Shown here piece after piece: positions 35,089 through 46,780 of a stretch of 53,342 nt of DNA (within the stretch, counting starts at the first letter, position 1; every line of letters begins with the position of its first letter). The position numbers were made by a program, and so were the translations under genes. Below the pieces are notes generated by a model, which saw only the letters and a program-made list of their open reading frames with translations, ran no database searches and was not told where the DNA came from. Source of the stretch: Hofstenia miamia (Eukaryota > Xenacoelomorpha > Acoela > Hofsteniidae); contig CABFPE010000122.1 of NCBI GenBank assembly GCA_900660155.1, forward strand, positions 1,296,675 through 1,350,016, given 5' to 3'.

Positions 35089-38000
35089 CTAAATCCAACT
35101 TCCGCAAAAGATCTTGCTAGGCAAATAACTATCTATTAAATAATTGCTTGATAAGGAATACAGACACTGGATTTCAGCTTTCTTTTTACTTTCTTTTAAA
35201 ATTGAAATTTGATGACTCCATTTAGAATTAGTTTGAAAATAGTTTTTGTTTGAGAGATCTTCAAGTTTACGATGATCACGCGCTGAGAATTCAATTAATT
35301 CCGAAGAAGGAATCTATAAAAAGTAGAGAAATGTCAACATTAGCATTTAGAATATAACCATACAAAAATGTATAATATTAACTCCTTAAAATGTTGATAT
35401 ATACCTTATAAAAGACCAAGAGAAATATACCCAACACGGCTCAAACTGCAAGTTAATCTAACAGGCAATTAACAATTGACTCGTTTCCATTAATGAACAA
35501 AACATATGTGAATAAAATTTCATAGTTTTGTCAAAATTATTATCTGACAACTACCTATTTTTTTAATATTTGCTGTGCTTGATATAGATTGCAGAGTAAA
35601 AACAGCTTTGTTTAAAGGAATTACCCATTTTGAATTAATGTTGATCTTATCCATCCTTAAAGTCAATTGATATTAAAAAATTTCTTTTTTGGCCTCGGTA
35701 TGGATCAGTCTGTTTTAAACTGTTACAACATAATATACATATTAACGATGGGAGTTATTTTTTAGATATCTCAATATTTTGCTTAAAGTTATGAGGTTTC
35801 TATAAACTATCGAATGCCACATCAGGAAAGGACGATACAGAACGTATTATATTAACATTTACATTTAAAGAATATCTAAACTTACATTAAGATGATCAAC
35901 ATCACTTGGTAGGAGGCCAATCCATTTAAGTGAAGGAACATTCAATCTATAGTTATCATTTGTCATGGTTCGCGAGCCATATTTATAAACAGTCATTATT
36001 TCGAGTCCATGAGGATCCGCATCAACCAACACCAAACAAGGTATGTGAAGAGATTCGCAAATCCTACGCACCTGGAAATTAAAATTACCAAAGATATTCA
36101 AAACCCAATAATTAATATGAAATCCTTAAACAGCATGCAAAATAGTTTCAGCCATCGGCATTTACTAAAGCAAACACTGAGACATTTTCTCTTTAATTTG
36201 TCAATTTTTGTAGCATTTTTCCACAAACCTTTTTCTGATAGAAATATGGGCAAAAATGTCGTTCTTCTCTTCCAACTCAATTTTGTAGTTTTTCGAACTC
36301 CATTTTTGATTTAAGAAACCGAAATCTTGCCTTGAAGTACTGCATGAAAATCAACGGTTGAAGATTAAGTAAAAAACTTACGGTAATGAGGCAAAAACTA
36401 CTCAAACTAACTTCGCCAAATTGCCGCGATTTTTTGACATTATGACAGAAATCAATTGCTGATGCATTTTTACGTTAATTTCGCAGGCTGTTCAAATTAT
36501 CAGTGTATAATATCAAAGCTATGAGATACCACTAAAGGGAAAATATAAAAGATCAAAATCACAATATATTGAGGAGAAGATCTTAAACAAAAAGTCAACT
36601 CCTGCCTAAAGCATACTGTGTGATCAAAGTACTGCATATTTAATCAATAAAACTGAAATCGGTTTGTAGTAATATACATTCAATTAGAGTGAAACTAAGC
36701 TAAAACCAACAACTTTTTGGCATGCTAATAGCGAAAATACCTTTGAAATTTATACCATTCGACGAGAATTATAATCAGGATATCCACGAGCGGTAAATAA
36801 CAAGATGGTAGAAAACTTCAACAAAAACCCCGAATTCAGAAGTTTCTGAAATATAGCATCTTTTTCGACAATCAATAGTAAATCAGCGTTTGAATAAAAG
36901 TGAGAAATTGCATCAACATCATTCTCAACCGGAATTCCTAAACTTGAACATCAAGTAATCTTCAATGTTTAAACCCGGTAGTACTCTCTAAGGTTCCATA
37001 CTTGTAGATCACAATAATCTAATGAGTTAAGTAAAACAACGTATGTTTCATATAAAAACAATTATAAAATCAAATGTAAGTATTATAAACTTGGAACAAA
37101 ACCTCTTTTCATTAAAGGAACTATATGACAATGAAAGGTATATTGCTAACAATTGATAAAGATTTGTGAAAATATACAAAAAAGAACGAAATATTTAAAA
37201 CTAATAAGTACTAATAGAAATACTTTAAAAATTTGGAAATATAAAAATAGTAACAAAAATACCTGAAATAGTTTCTGCACAATTGATTCTGACATTATCA
37301 GAGTTAACATAGATCATCGAACCTATGTAAAAAAAACTGTTCAGAATTATTCAATAAATTCGTGTGTCACGATTTTCTAACAAAAGTAAATTTTACATTT
37401 ACATAGAGTAATCAACAAAAGTGATTAAAGTGGTACTCAAAATGTGAATTATGACCAAATTATTGATAGAGAACATTTTTAAGAAGAATGAGATTTTCAG
37501 CAAAAAATTCAGCAATAATGCGAGAATGAAATCCATTCTGAAAATTTGTACAAATACCAGGGTTGGACTATCTTAAACAAGGAGGAGCAAAACTATCATT
37601 CAAAGATGCCGGTTATGGCATGATGTCATAGCACTATGGACTACATTACGGGTATCATAATTATATGGTGCCCATTATGGATGGCAAACTTAAAAATATG
37701 CCCATGTTGATAATCCTCAAAGATATTGTTGAGTATACAGAATTATATTTTAAAGAAATCACAAAACTTTAGTAAACATTTTCAGTAAATTGCAAACAAA
37801 AAGATGAAATTGTTTCCCATTTTTAATGTTTACACCTAACAAAGCGTGTTATATTATAAAACCAACAAAAATTAATTGGTTTATTTTCAAAAAGTGTTTC
37901 TGAACGTTTCAAAATATTTTTGAAGCCAAATGAATTGCATGGAATGTCAGAAAAAAATTCAAGCTTTTACTCAAAAATGGTTAACTTTTTAATTGCAGTT

Positions 38001-38979
38001 TGAAATTTGAGATCACTTTATTAAATTTCACCTTCATTCGCCATATTTACGCAATGGCCATTATTAAAGTATGGGGGGGGCTAATAAATTTCGCCTGCCC
38101 ATACATGTCCATACAATACCCATGCTAGCATTAGAAACAATGTTTTAATATCGAATAAGATGTTCACATAAAACTAACTATTTCTAATGCGAGAGTGAAT
38201 TCCATTCTAAAAATTTGTACAAATACTAAATATTAATTGCAAATTTACATGTCATGTTAAATTGTGGTATAAAATCAAAACTATATAGTTATCAAGTTAA
38301 TCGTGATTTTCTTGAATTAGCATACCGAGCACAACCTTAATGCCTAAAATTAGGTGCTACCTTAAATATAAATAATTTGTGAAACAAAATTAAATTTTGA
38401 GTATGGGTTTCAACTACAAAATCAGTTTTAAACACTGTTGGCTAACGAGTTAATTGCTAAATACTGTAAAATAAGTGCACCTGCAATTAAGCCTTTTGAA
38501 CTAGCAAATACATGGAGATCAGATCTATTCACATTCAAAATAGAAGCCAAGTTGCCCAAGGCTAAATTAATAACCTCTTGTTTTTGATAGAAATCTGGAT
38601 TTTGATAATATATATCTCTTTTAGTAGAGAATTCATCACCTACAAGTAGCTCTAAAACAGTTCGAAATACTTGAAAAAAAACTGTTAGAGAACGAATTGA
38701 TCTGAAATTACTAAAAGACACAACGGATTTTTTCGAATCTGCGCAAGAATGGCGTACATTATCTACTTCAATGCAAAAATCACTGCCATTTCTTATAGAC
38801 TCTAAAATGTGCAAAATAAAATCCTCACAGCGTGATACGATCGTATGCTTAGAGATGGTTTGATGTACAGGGTTTAGTGCAAGTGAACTATAATAATATA
38901 AAGATTCTTTAGCAAGTTCCTTGAAAAAGTCATTGTTCGCAAAAAGATCATCAGTTTCGAATTCTGGTGATTGTGACAT
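35089..38979 (-). CDS. SPO11: SPO11 meiotic double-strand-break transesterase, complete
   Basis: SPO11 makes the DNA double-strand breaks that start meiotic recombination, via a tyrosyl-DNA link, as a topoisomerase VI A-type dimer. Exons: 38979-38481, 37322-37263, 36937-36756, 36071-35886, 35313-35089. All four joins have GT-AG ends and keep phase, giving 383 aa (human 396). Exon 1 has the winged-helix domain with STKRDIYYQN (YY at residues 124-125, the second being the catalytic position) and ends in SSKGLIAG. Exon 2 begins at the glycine and covers VRINC. Exon 3 carries LLLIVEKDAIFQKLL, the Toprim Glu, and ARGYPDYNSR. Exon 4 has LVLVDADPHGLEIM (Toprim DxD) and KWIGLLPSDVDHLN. Exon 5 ends with LSSNYLIDSYLPSK and a C-terminal GSWI, like the family's conserved end. 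No stop or frameshift; it looks functional. A T-rich acceptor ends 1 nt before the ATG, and the ZCWPW-like gene starts 110 bp after the stop on the same strand. Confidence 0.96.
35314..38480. other. SPO11 introns
   Basis: Introns at 38480-37323, 37262-36938, 36755-36072 and 35885-35314. They are AT-rich without recognised transposons. Intron 1 has a G8 tract near 38073. The plus open frame at 36009-36314 is the complement of exon 4 and intron sequence and is not a gene. Confidence 0.8.
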
Positions 38980-38997
38980 GCTAAAACATTAAAAACT
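38980..38997 (-). promoter_or_regulatory. splice acceptor 1 nt before SPO11 start codon
   Basis: The minus strand reads GTTTTTAATGTTTTAG, then C, then ATG. With only one base between the acceptor and the start codon, the 5' leader must come from an upstream exon, in cis or as a spliced leader. Confidence 0.5.
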
Positions 38998-38999
38998 TA

Positions 39000-40050
39000 T
39001 GTATATACATTCATATAATAACGCAAATGCAATTATTTCAAAAATATCTTTTAAAAACTCGCATCTTACACAGGCGTAAAATCCAAAGTTATATAAAAAT
39101 TAATGGAATGCAAAAGAATTTCATACAATTTTTCTACAGAACTTCAATAAAAGTTCAAATAACATGCAACTACCGAAAAAATTTAGCACCAAAAAATAAG
39201 AATCGCACTTCTTGAGTAACATTACTTAGTTCGCAAATTATTTGCATTGTAGGAGATTCATAGTGCTATTTTATTTTATACAATTGTTCTGTCATTCAAC
39301 CTGACATGAGTGTCCGCATCTTGAAATAACTGCTGTGCTGAAAATTATGCAAGAACTTTTCGAAATTACAAATATAAATTTCCACATTATTTCATTTTAT
39401 TTCATTGGGAAAGTGGGCTCAAGCTTCCCTAAGCCCCGTCTGGAGACGGCCCTGGCTCTAATTCATGCCTATACGTAGAAGTGTGTGAAGAGAAGCTCAA
39501 TTTTATGTATCATAATTATAAAGAAAATTAATAGACTAGCTTAAGATAAGTTAAATTTGGAAGCCGTCAAACAAATTCCGAAAAGATTGATTATGGCGCC
39601 TGCAATTAAATTATAATAACATTTTCTCAATGTAAAATATCTTTGATGTGTACCAGGGGTGCTTTGCTAAATTTTAAGGTAGGGAGGGGCTCAATAACAT
39701 GACTATAGAAGTTACTCCATACCTTCACAAAATTATTGAAATGTTATACTATATAATAGAAAACAGATAATGACAAGCATGTGATGTTAATGCTCAGGCT
39801 GTACCGACATGGTATTTCTTATACCCACATCCATCCATAAGAGGTTCATATGTACCTCTACCGGCTTTAACTATAAGTTTTGCCTATAAACGTACTTTCA
39901 ATTTGCAACAATTATGCATTAATTACTCTAACTATAACACAAAACAAAAACTATTCAAAATTAAATATCTGTTGTATTTCTAACATATGACTAGTAAGTT
40001 TTTTACTTAGTCACCTAACAGCCAACCTCATTGTGATTATTATAGTGAAA
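39000..40050. other. upstream of SPO11; no gene recognised
   Basis: A segment near 39420-39455 (AAGCCCCGTCTGGAGACGGC then CCTGG) looks like the end of a hAT-type non-autonomous element (complement CAGGGCCGTCTCC). Its partner end was not found. The remainder is AT-rich. Any upstream exon or promoter for SPO11 should be here. Confidence 0.4.
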
Positions 40051-42753
40051 GCAGGTACCTGAATAAGCGTGACCAGATTTCTGGCCGGGTTGGTCGCTGG
40101 TAGTGGCTCAGTACTACCGTGCCCGAAAAATGCTATCAAAGCTTAGAATTTGTGATCAAAATATTACTGATGTAAATCATCATTCAGATATTTATTATAA
40201 TTGGGTTGGGTTCGGTTTATTAGATTTAGTCATGCCTGTGGCTAATGTATCGCTTGCTGATATTCAGAATCTTTCGGATGCCCAATTTCTTTGTGGTTGG
40301 TATTTTCAAGAAAGATACCATTATCTCTCTGCTTCGACAAGCGGTCACCTCCCTGTCCCGTTCACACCAGTCTTCCAACGTCAGCCCTTCCAATGTTGCC
40401 TTGTCATGCTTGTCAAACTCTCTTGCTGAACTCACCTCCGATGTCTTGTCCATTCAAACTCAGATGTTCTCCTATAGTGGTTCCGCCTCACGCATCATTC
40501 CCAATCGTCCCAATCATCCGGTCCCACTTTCTGCTCCCTCTTTTGTGCTGCCACTTGCCCCTGAACAGTCTGTTCCACCACCTACTCACCACAATAATCA
40601 CCCTCGTCACGTCCTTCGCACTAGTTCTGCCTGTCAACTGCCTGCTGTTCCAATTAGTTCTCTTCCTCGTCCTCCTCGTAAAGCTCACATCTATATCGGC
40701 CGTTTTGCTAATTCTGTTTCTGCTTCTGATGTTGCTGATCACCTCCGTTGCTCCGCCCTCCAATTTGATGACGTCCTTCCCATTCCACCACGTAAGGATT
40801 CTTCATTCGCCTCCTTCTATATTGTTTGTAATCAAGAGTCTCATCATGCTCTCATGGATCCTGAAGTGTGGTCATATGGCCTTTGATTCGATACTATCGT
40901 CTCTCTGATGCAAATCCTTTGGCCTTCGTCACAGCCGTAGTACTGCTTCTCATCGTGATTGACTACCTACACATCATAGTTTGGAATTTACTCCTCATTC
41001 CAACTCTGGTTTCTCTTTTTTGCTCGCCAATGCTCGCAGTCTTGTCTCATTAAGCCATTGTCTCAGTTTTTACAACTTCTTTTTGCAGTCGCCCGTTGAC
41101 TTCATTTTCATTACCTGGTTTGATCCCTCTGTTGCTGACAGTGTTGTTTTTCCTAAGTCCGCACTTAAATTTCTCTTCCGTATGGTTCACTCTAATGGTC
41201 GCCATGGTGTTGTTCTCATTGCCTCACGTCGCCCTAATGTAGAATCGCGGAGGAGCTCAGACTACTCCAGCGGTACTAGGGAACTCAATTGATAAGCAGA
41301 AGGTTGCAAAGGATCCCATCGTAGAGAGCGACCCGCATTCTAACAGAAAAACAGAACATTGGTAGTTCGCCAGATCAATAAAGAAACAGAAAATATTCCA
41401 CCGAGGACTCTCCTCCAAAAGCGACCAATTCGCATGTCATCACGCCGAAGCAGTATCCACGAAGAGATCCAAGCTCGCCAAGGTGATAATTGTGTGTCTC
41501 TAGTTGTCAATTTCTAGCTCAAATAAACCAGATTCCAATTGTTCTTATTTCCTCAACCTATCTAAATATATAATTAAATCGCATGTAATTGCCATGCATT
41601 CGTGTACACCAGCGGTATATTATCATTACAGTGTAGTTTATTAAGTGCATGTACGAATAGGAATGATCGGTTAAACTGTCTGATCACTCATTTGTTCGCT
41701 TCAACCTGTCTGTCAATTCTATTACCCCATTTGCTTGTCCTGCTGCTCCTCAGTATGCTCGATCTAACAGTGACTTGGTATCTCTAAATGCTGCTCTCTT
41801 TTCTTCATTCCTCATTTTTAATGACTCTTTCTATGCTGATGACTGGTACAACTTCCTTCACCAAGTTATTTCATCCTTTGTTCTTCGTTGCGGGAAAAAG
41901 CATATTTATTTCCCTTTTTATTTCTCATTCTTTACTGTACACTCTGAGTAACCTCGAATCTTTCAAACGCCGTTACAGTTCTTCCAATTCTTCGAAACTC
42001 TCTTCTCTCACAGAAAACGTCATCAACTTCATGGAACTTGACAAAATCTCTCTGCTGTTCAACTCCTCGTCTGGATCTCTTTCTTGCATTCCCTTCATTC
42101 CAGACCTGACGACCCAACTTGAAATGGAACCATCTTTCTGCTCACTTGGATATAGAGAAAGCGGATCTCTTCAATGCCTATTTCGCCTCAAATTTCTCTG
42201 ATGCTGTCGCGCTTTGCTCCTTGCTATCCTGATGGCGTCCCATCCTTTGTAATCCACGAAACTTCCTTAACTCTTTCCATCCATTTAAAGCATCTCTTCT
42301 CCTACATTTGCTCCTCTAAGCGTTTTCCGCCTTGCTGGAAAACATTTTGGATCTATACACTGTTAAAATCCAGTCAGCTTCAATCCTCTCAAGTCACTTC
42401 TTATCGTCCAATAGCTATTCTTTCTCGACTGTCAATCATCTTTGAGCGTCTTGTCTTTCATTATGTGCTCCCTAAAATTCGTCACCTCATCTCCGCTTCT
42501 CAGCATGGTAACCTTCCCGGTCGTTCTACCGTCAGTAATTTGCTCACTTTTTTTGAAAACGACTATTTCCACTCTGATCATAATGATCCTGGTTGCATTA
42601 TTTTTCTTAACATTTCTAAAGCTTTTGATCAGCTCCCTCATTCTATTCTTCTTGACAAATTAAGTTTATTTGGTTTTGATGCTTATTTCATCAAACTCTT
42701 CCAATCTTACCTGTCCAATCGTAGTCAGTGTGTCAAAATGTTATGTCTCCAAT
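40050..42753 (+). mobile_element. LINE copy A, plus strand, decayed
   Basis: ORF1 is split over two frames (40103-40429 and 40245-40886) and ends in an RRM-like KAHIYIGRFANSVSASDVAD domain. Endonuclease N-terminus follows (40981-41230, FSFLLANARSLVSL, VDFIFITWFD, NGRHGVVLI), then an LTR-like insertion, then the linker in broken frames. RT N-terminal half follows (about 42160-42750, SYRPIAILSRLSIIFERLVF, ISKAFDQLPH). An inverted copy of the same family then interrupts it at 42754, and RT/C-terminal sequence resumes at about 43600-43845. Many frameshifts; dead. GC content is clearly higher than in the surroundings. Confidence 0.85.
41240..41640. mobile_element. LTR-like insertion within LINE A endonuclease
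   Basis: LINE A coding similarity stops after VVLIASRR (about 41232) and resumes after about 41640. The intervening ~0.4 kb begins TGTAGAATCGCGG, has AATAAA near 41522 and a CTAGTTGTCAATTTCTAGCT segment before it, and has no open frame. A solo LTR is the best guess, but exact ends and target duplication could not be fixed. Confidence 0.45.
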
Positions 42754-42756
42754 ATT

Positions 42757-42813
<57 letters not shown>

Positions 42814-43597
42814 CAATGACTTTATTTAGCCGCTGAAGGCATACACAACAAGAAAATAAAAACAAGTCAAGTTTTACGGCAGTGAGGACAGTCACAGGAG
42901 ATGAAATGGAGCAAATGGAAGAGTAGGCGAAGTCGGAGAAGGGTTCAGCAAAGAGGAAAGCCATCAAAGATTTCTTGAAGCTCGGTGGTGGGGAAAAGAA
43001 ATCAATCGCTGTTGGAGGGTTGCGAGTCAAGATGTAATTAGCAGCAGTACAAGCACGATTGAAAAACGAGTGAAGGGTGCGATGTTTCTTTGTACGACGA
43101 ATGGAGAAGGTGACAACATCATCAGAGCAAGTGCAGCAGGAATTGGAGAACTTAATGAAATCAAAAGGATCAAGATCCAATTTGCGAGTCAGTAGTCAAT
43201 TGAACAGAAGGAGATCACAGGCATGGAAGTAGAGTGACAGCGGGAGAGTGGAGAATTTCAGCAGAGCGTCTTTATAGTCCAAAGAGGAAATCCATTTGAA
43301 AGCGCGTTTCTGGAAACGTTCCATGGAGTGGAACAAAGCACGAGAAGGCCACCAACAAGGAGACGCGTAGAGAAGAATGGCGCGAGGAATGGACTTGAAC
43401 AAAGAGAGTTTCACAGCGGACGAGGTATTAAAAGGAACATTACGGAAAAGGGCAAATAGCGAGGAATTAGCTTTGCGGAGACGCAAAGACACATGTCCAG
43501 TCCAATTTAATTTTGCAGCAAGTTGAACTGTGATGAGGCGCAAAGTTCTCAGGTAGAGGCAAATCAGAAGGGGAGCCACAGAAAAGGAAATACCACA
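42754..43597 (-). mobile_element. LINE copy A', minus strand, 5'-truncated, (TAA)n tail
   Basis: The minus frames 43579-43196 and 43180-42758 encode the C-terminal end of the RT ORF (NWTGHVSLRLRKANSSLFAL, ILLYASPCWWPSRALFHSME) and run into the (TTA)n tail at 42812-42754. It is the same family as LINE A and interrupts it, so it inserted later. Nearly identical to the copy at 52645-53342. The 5' junction with LINE A forms an inverted repeat around CAGAAAAGGAAAT and CACATGTC. Confidence 0.88.
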
Positions 43598-43845
43598 TGT
43601 CTGCCCTTGAGCTTTTGGCCAATTGGTCTTCTGCTAACCATCTTTTAGCCCAACCAAGACATGTGATATTTCCTTTTCTGTATCTCCGCCTCCTGATCTT
43701 TCTCTTCCTGTAAAACTTTTCCTCATCACACTCATCTTGAATTTCAACTTGCTGCTAATTTAAAATGGTCTGGTCATGTATCCTTACACCCTCTTCCGTA
43801 ATGTTCCCTTTAATTCCACCGCTGCTGTGAAACTGTAAGGGTTTA
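43598..43845 (+). mobile_element. LINE A continued, RT C-terminal part
   Basis: The plus strand resumes the family sequence (NWSSANHLL near 43618, then in other frames the equivalent of the LNWTGHVSL and FRNVPFNTSSAVKL blocks) after the inverted insertion. Several frame breaks. Confidence 0.7.
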
Positions 43846-45775
43846 ACTTAGGCTTAAAATTTGCAAAGGAGTTTACAATATCAAACGCTTTTGATAAATC
43901 AAGGAAAAAAGTCGTACATAATCGTAACCAAGGTCTTCGAACTTTGCAATACCATTTTGAATAGAAAGCAAGCAATTAGCAGTAGATCCGTTTTTTCTGA
44001 AAGCAAATTGATGCGAACTGATATTTGCTGCATAGTTTTCCTCGATAAACATTTTGTACAATTTATCGAAAAGTCCAGAAGATATCACAGGAGTAACTGA
44101 AACAGGTCTGAATTACGAAGGTTAGTGGGGTTGGATACTTTGGGTACAGGGGTAATTTTCGAAAGTTTCAATCCACTGGGAAACGTCGAAGTCTTCAGAA
44201 TGCAGTTACGTAGGTCCGTAACTGGTTCAGCAAGCAAATAATCGGCTTTCTTGTACACCCACCATGGTACATCATCTACACAGCTTGCAGTTATGTTAAT
44301 TTGTCCCATCTGTTTGAATACCTGGAGAGTGTGAAGCTATGGTGGCACCCAATTACACGTATCCATTCATTTTGGTTTGATGTAATTAGGACTTGTAGAG
44401 ATTCCGGCAAAGAGCTTGCTTAATTTATCAGGTTCAAAATCTTTTTGATAGCTCATTTTTGCATTAAAGGACCTCAAGTAGTCCCACCACTGTTTTGACG
44501 TCGAACGTCCTCTTTGAGGAGTTTCTAATTGCAGCCCAGATTTCATTAGGCTTTTCTACAACGTCCAGATTTTGGAAGCTTGTACTTTTCCTTGCATTCG
44601 CTAGAATTTTTCGGATTGTCCAAAGGTTATTGAACCTCATGATGATTTGCCTAGGTGTTGTTTTTCTCTGAGTATTTTCCAAGTCTGCATCACTTTCACC
44701 AATCAAATCTAAGATTTCTTGCACTTTTTTCATCTCATCCCTATTCCTCTCTGCCGGGGACGCCTTTTCATGTTTGGGTATGTTTGATAATCGAATGCCC
44801 TTCACTGGGACAAATGTATTCCTGTTTCAGGGTCAGGGATCGTTAGATTTTAATCGCGATTAATCGTATGGAAAAAATTTTTGGCGATAGATTAATCGTA
44901 ATCGCTGCTGCCAGGAGATTAATAATCGCGATTAATCGTAGATTAATCTACTTCTGATTAAGAATATTTAAAACACAATATATCAATTGAAAGATATTCA
45001 ATTTTACTCCACATGTGCTTGTTAGCATAAAGAAATATTTGGATCTCTAAGTTGAGGGGTAATAAACGATTTGGTAATCAAATAGAGCATAACTAGCTTT
45101 GCTGAACAGTCTCTCAACCTGATTTGAAGTTGGCGTGATAAAATCGAGGATCCTTATATATAGAATTAGGCGACATCCGGCGCTTCCTAAGTATGTTAGA
45201 TGCCTAATCATCACGCTCTTCATCTATGTCTGGTTTTAAGGTTTTGTTTTGTAAAACATGACACAAGAATAATGGCCATAGATAAGATATCAAACCGAAA
45301 ATGACAACACGTAACTGAATGCATAAACATCAACTTAATTAGAATAATCTAGATTAATCGATAACGCTGTTTACGATTAATCTAATCTACTTGACCAGCA
45401 CGATAGATTAATCTATCCGATTAATCTCGATTAATCGTGTTGACGATTAATCATGTTGGATCCCTGAATCAGGGTTACCTCGCTCGACAGGGGTTGGCTT
45501 CTCAGTATCAAGTTTCACTAAAATATTTTCGATTTTCGACAGTGTACTGTCCATTTTCTCAGAATTGGTAAAAAGAGAGTTTAACTTTTCTTCTTCTCGG
45601 AAGATTCCTTTCTCCAGAAAATTTTCACACAGCCATAGACATCCTTTTATCTTTCCCATCACAGCCACTTCGTCCGATGAGATACCAACACATGGGCCAT
45701 GAAACCACGTGGTGCATCGATTGCATCCAATTCCATTTGGGTTATTGTCTTTCACAGCCTTCAAATTTAAGTTTT
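43846..45775 (-). mobile_element. LINE copy B, minus strand, interrupted by a MITE, endonuclease missing
   Basis: A PHD-like ORF1 start (45764-45475: CNRCTTWFHGPCVGISSDEV) is followed, beyond the MITE, by the rest of ORF1 (44805-44464: RQIIMRFNNLWTIRKILANA, related to the LINE in the ZCWPW-like intron). RT pieces come next (44309-43784: LKLSKITPVPKVSNP, ISSHQFAFRKNGSTANCLL, LDLSKAFDIV). No endonuclease lies between ORF1 and RT, so this is another internally deleted copy. Confidence 0.82.
44834..45466. mobile_element. hAT-type MITE, ~633 bp, rich in GATTAATCG
   Basis: Ends are CAGGGATCGTTAG and the complement of CAGGGATCCAACATG. Flanks are TTTCAGGGT and AATCAGGGT, consistent with an imperfect 8-bp target duplication. 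Both terminal 100 bp contain many ATTAATC/GATTAAT words. No coding frame. It sits inside ORF1 of LINE B and so is younger than it. Confidence 0.85.
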
Positions 45776-46780
45776 GGGTAAAATGATTATGATATTTGAA
45801 ATCAGCATAAAAAGGTATAAATATGTAAAAAATATTTAATTTTATTGAGGGTACTATTCTGCAATAACGCCCAGGTCAATATGTAATAGTTTACCTGACG
45901 TTTTATTTATAGAGGTATTTCGAAATTAACAACATGGTTAATCGTATGAAACTACAATTATTCGAATAATGCACGATTTTAAAATTGTCTTCGGTAGCAT
46001 TTCCATATAAACAAAATCAACGTCATGTGGAATTGTATTTCCACTGTAGCTCTTACTAATTATTGACATTAAATAATACATATTAAACAAACTAACCAAA
46101 TAGTAAATAACAGAATACACTTTATGCATTAAATGTTAAGTGTAACAAATTCAACTACCTTTAACTAAAAGTACTAAGATATCATTGTAGATTGTAATAT
46201 ATATATTTTGAATAAAAACTTTAATTAAGCCCTGACTATTTCTGATGTGAAGCACCTGTTCAGTTTGAAAATACCGCGTTTCAAAATTCGGTAAAATACA
46301 ATTTCGCGGTTTGGTAAAATACGTTTAGGCATTATTTTCATATATTAATTTAGACACCGTTTGAGTTTAGAAGAAAATTATTGCTGCAGTGTAGATTTAG
46401 GGAATTATCATTCCATTACAAGTTGCACCTCATTATGAAATACGAACTTTTGTTGTATTTTAACAGATATAGACCCATTGTTCCAAAATTAGATCATGGG
46501 ACTGAGAGTTTTTTTATAGAACTAACTAACAAATGTAGAATAATGATTGTAATAATACAGTGTTTGGACAAAAAGGAAGATTCTTCTATCATTAGCGAAA
46601 TTGAAATATTACGAACAGAACATTTTCATAAACAGAGATTTGTCCAGTTTGGATGTTAAAAATGAAACATATAGCCCTTTCTCTGCGAAGGAAATATATT
46701 GATGAAGATAGAAAAACAATGCGATTAAGAAACTTGCAATTGGAAAAAAGAGAGCGTGACAGTTCCTTTCCGCTGATCTA
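45776..46780. other. AT-rich gap between LINEs
   Basis: A plus open frame of 92 codons at 46381-46659 is unrecognised (contains YRPIVPKLDHGTESFFIEL). Nothing else could be supported. Confidence 0.35.

Noticed and set aside
36009..36314. Plus-strand 101-codon frame
   Set aside because: It overlaps SPO11 exon 4 antisense and has no homology.
40500..40900. Three overlapping long plus frames in the 40.3-40.9 kb region as separate genes
   Set aside because: Only one frame (ending at 40886) carries the RRM-like ORF1 domain; the others are shadows caused by C/T-rich codon use.
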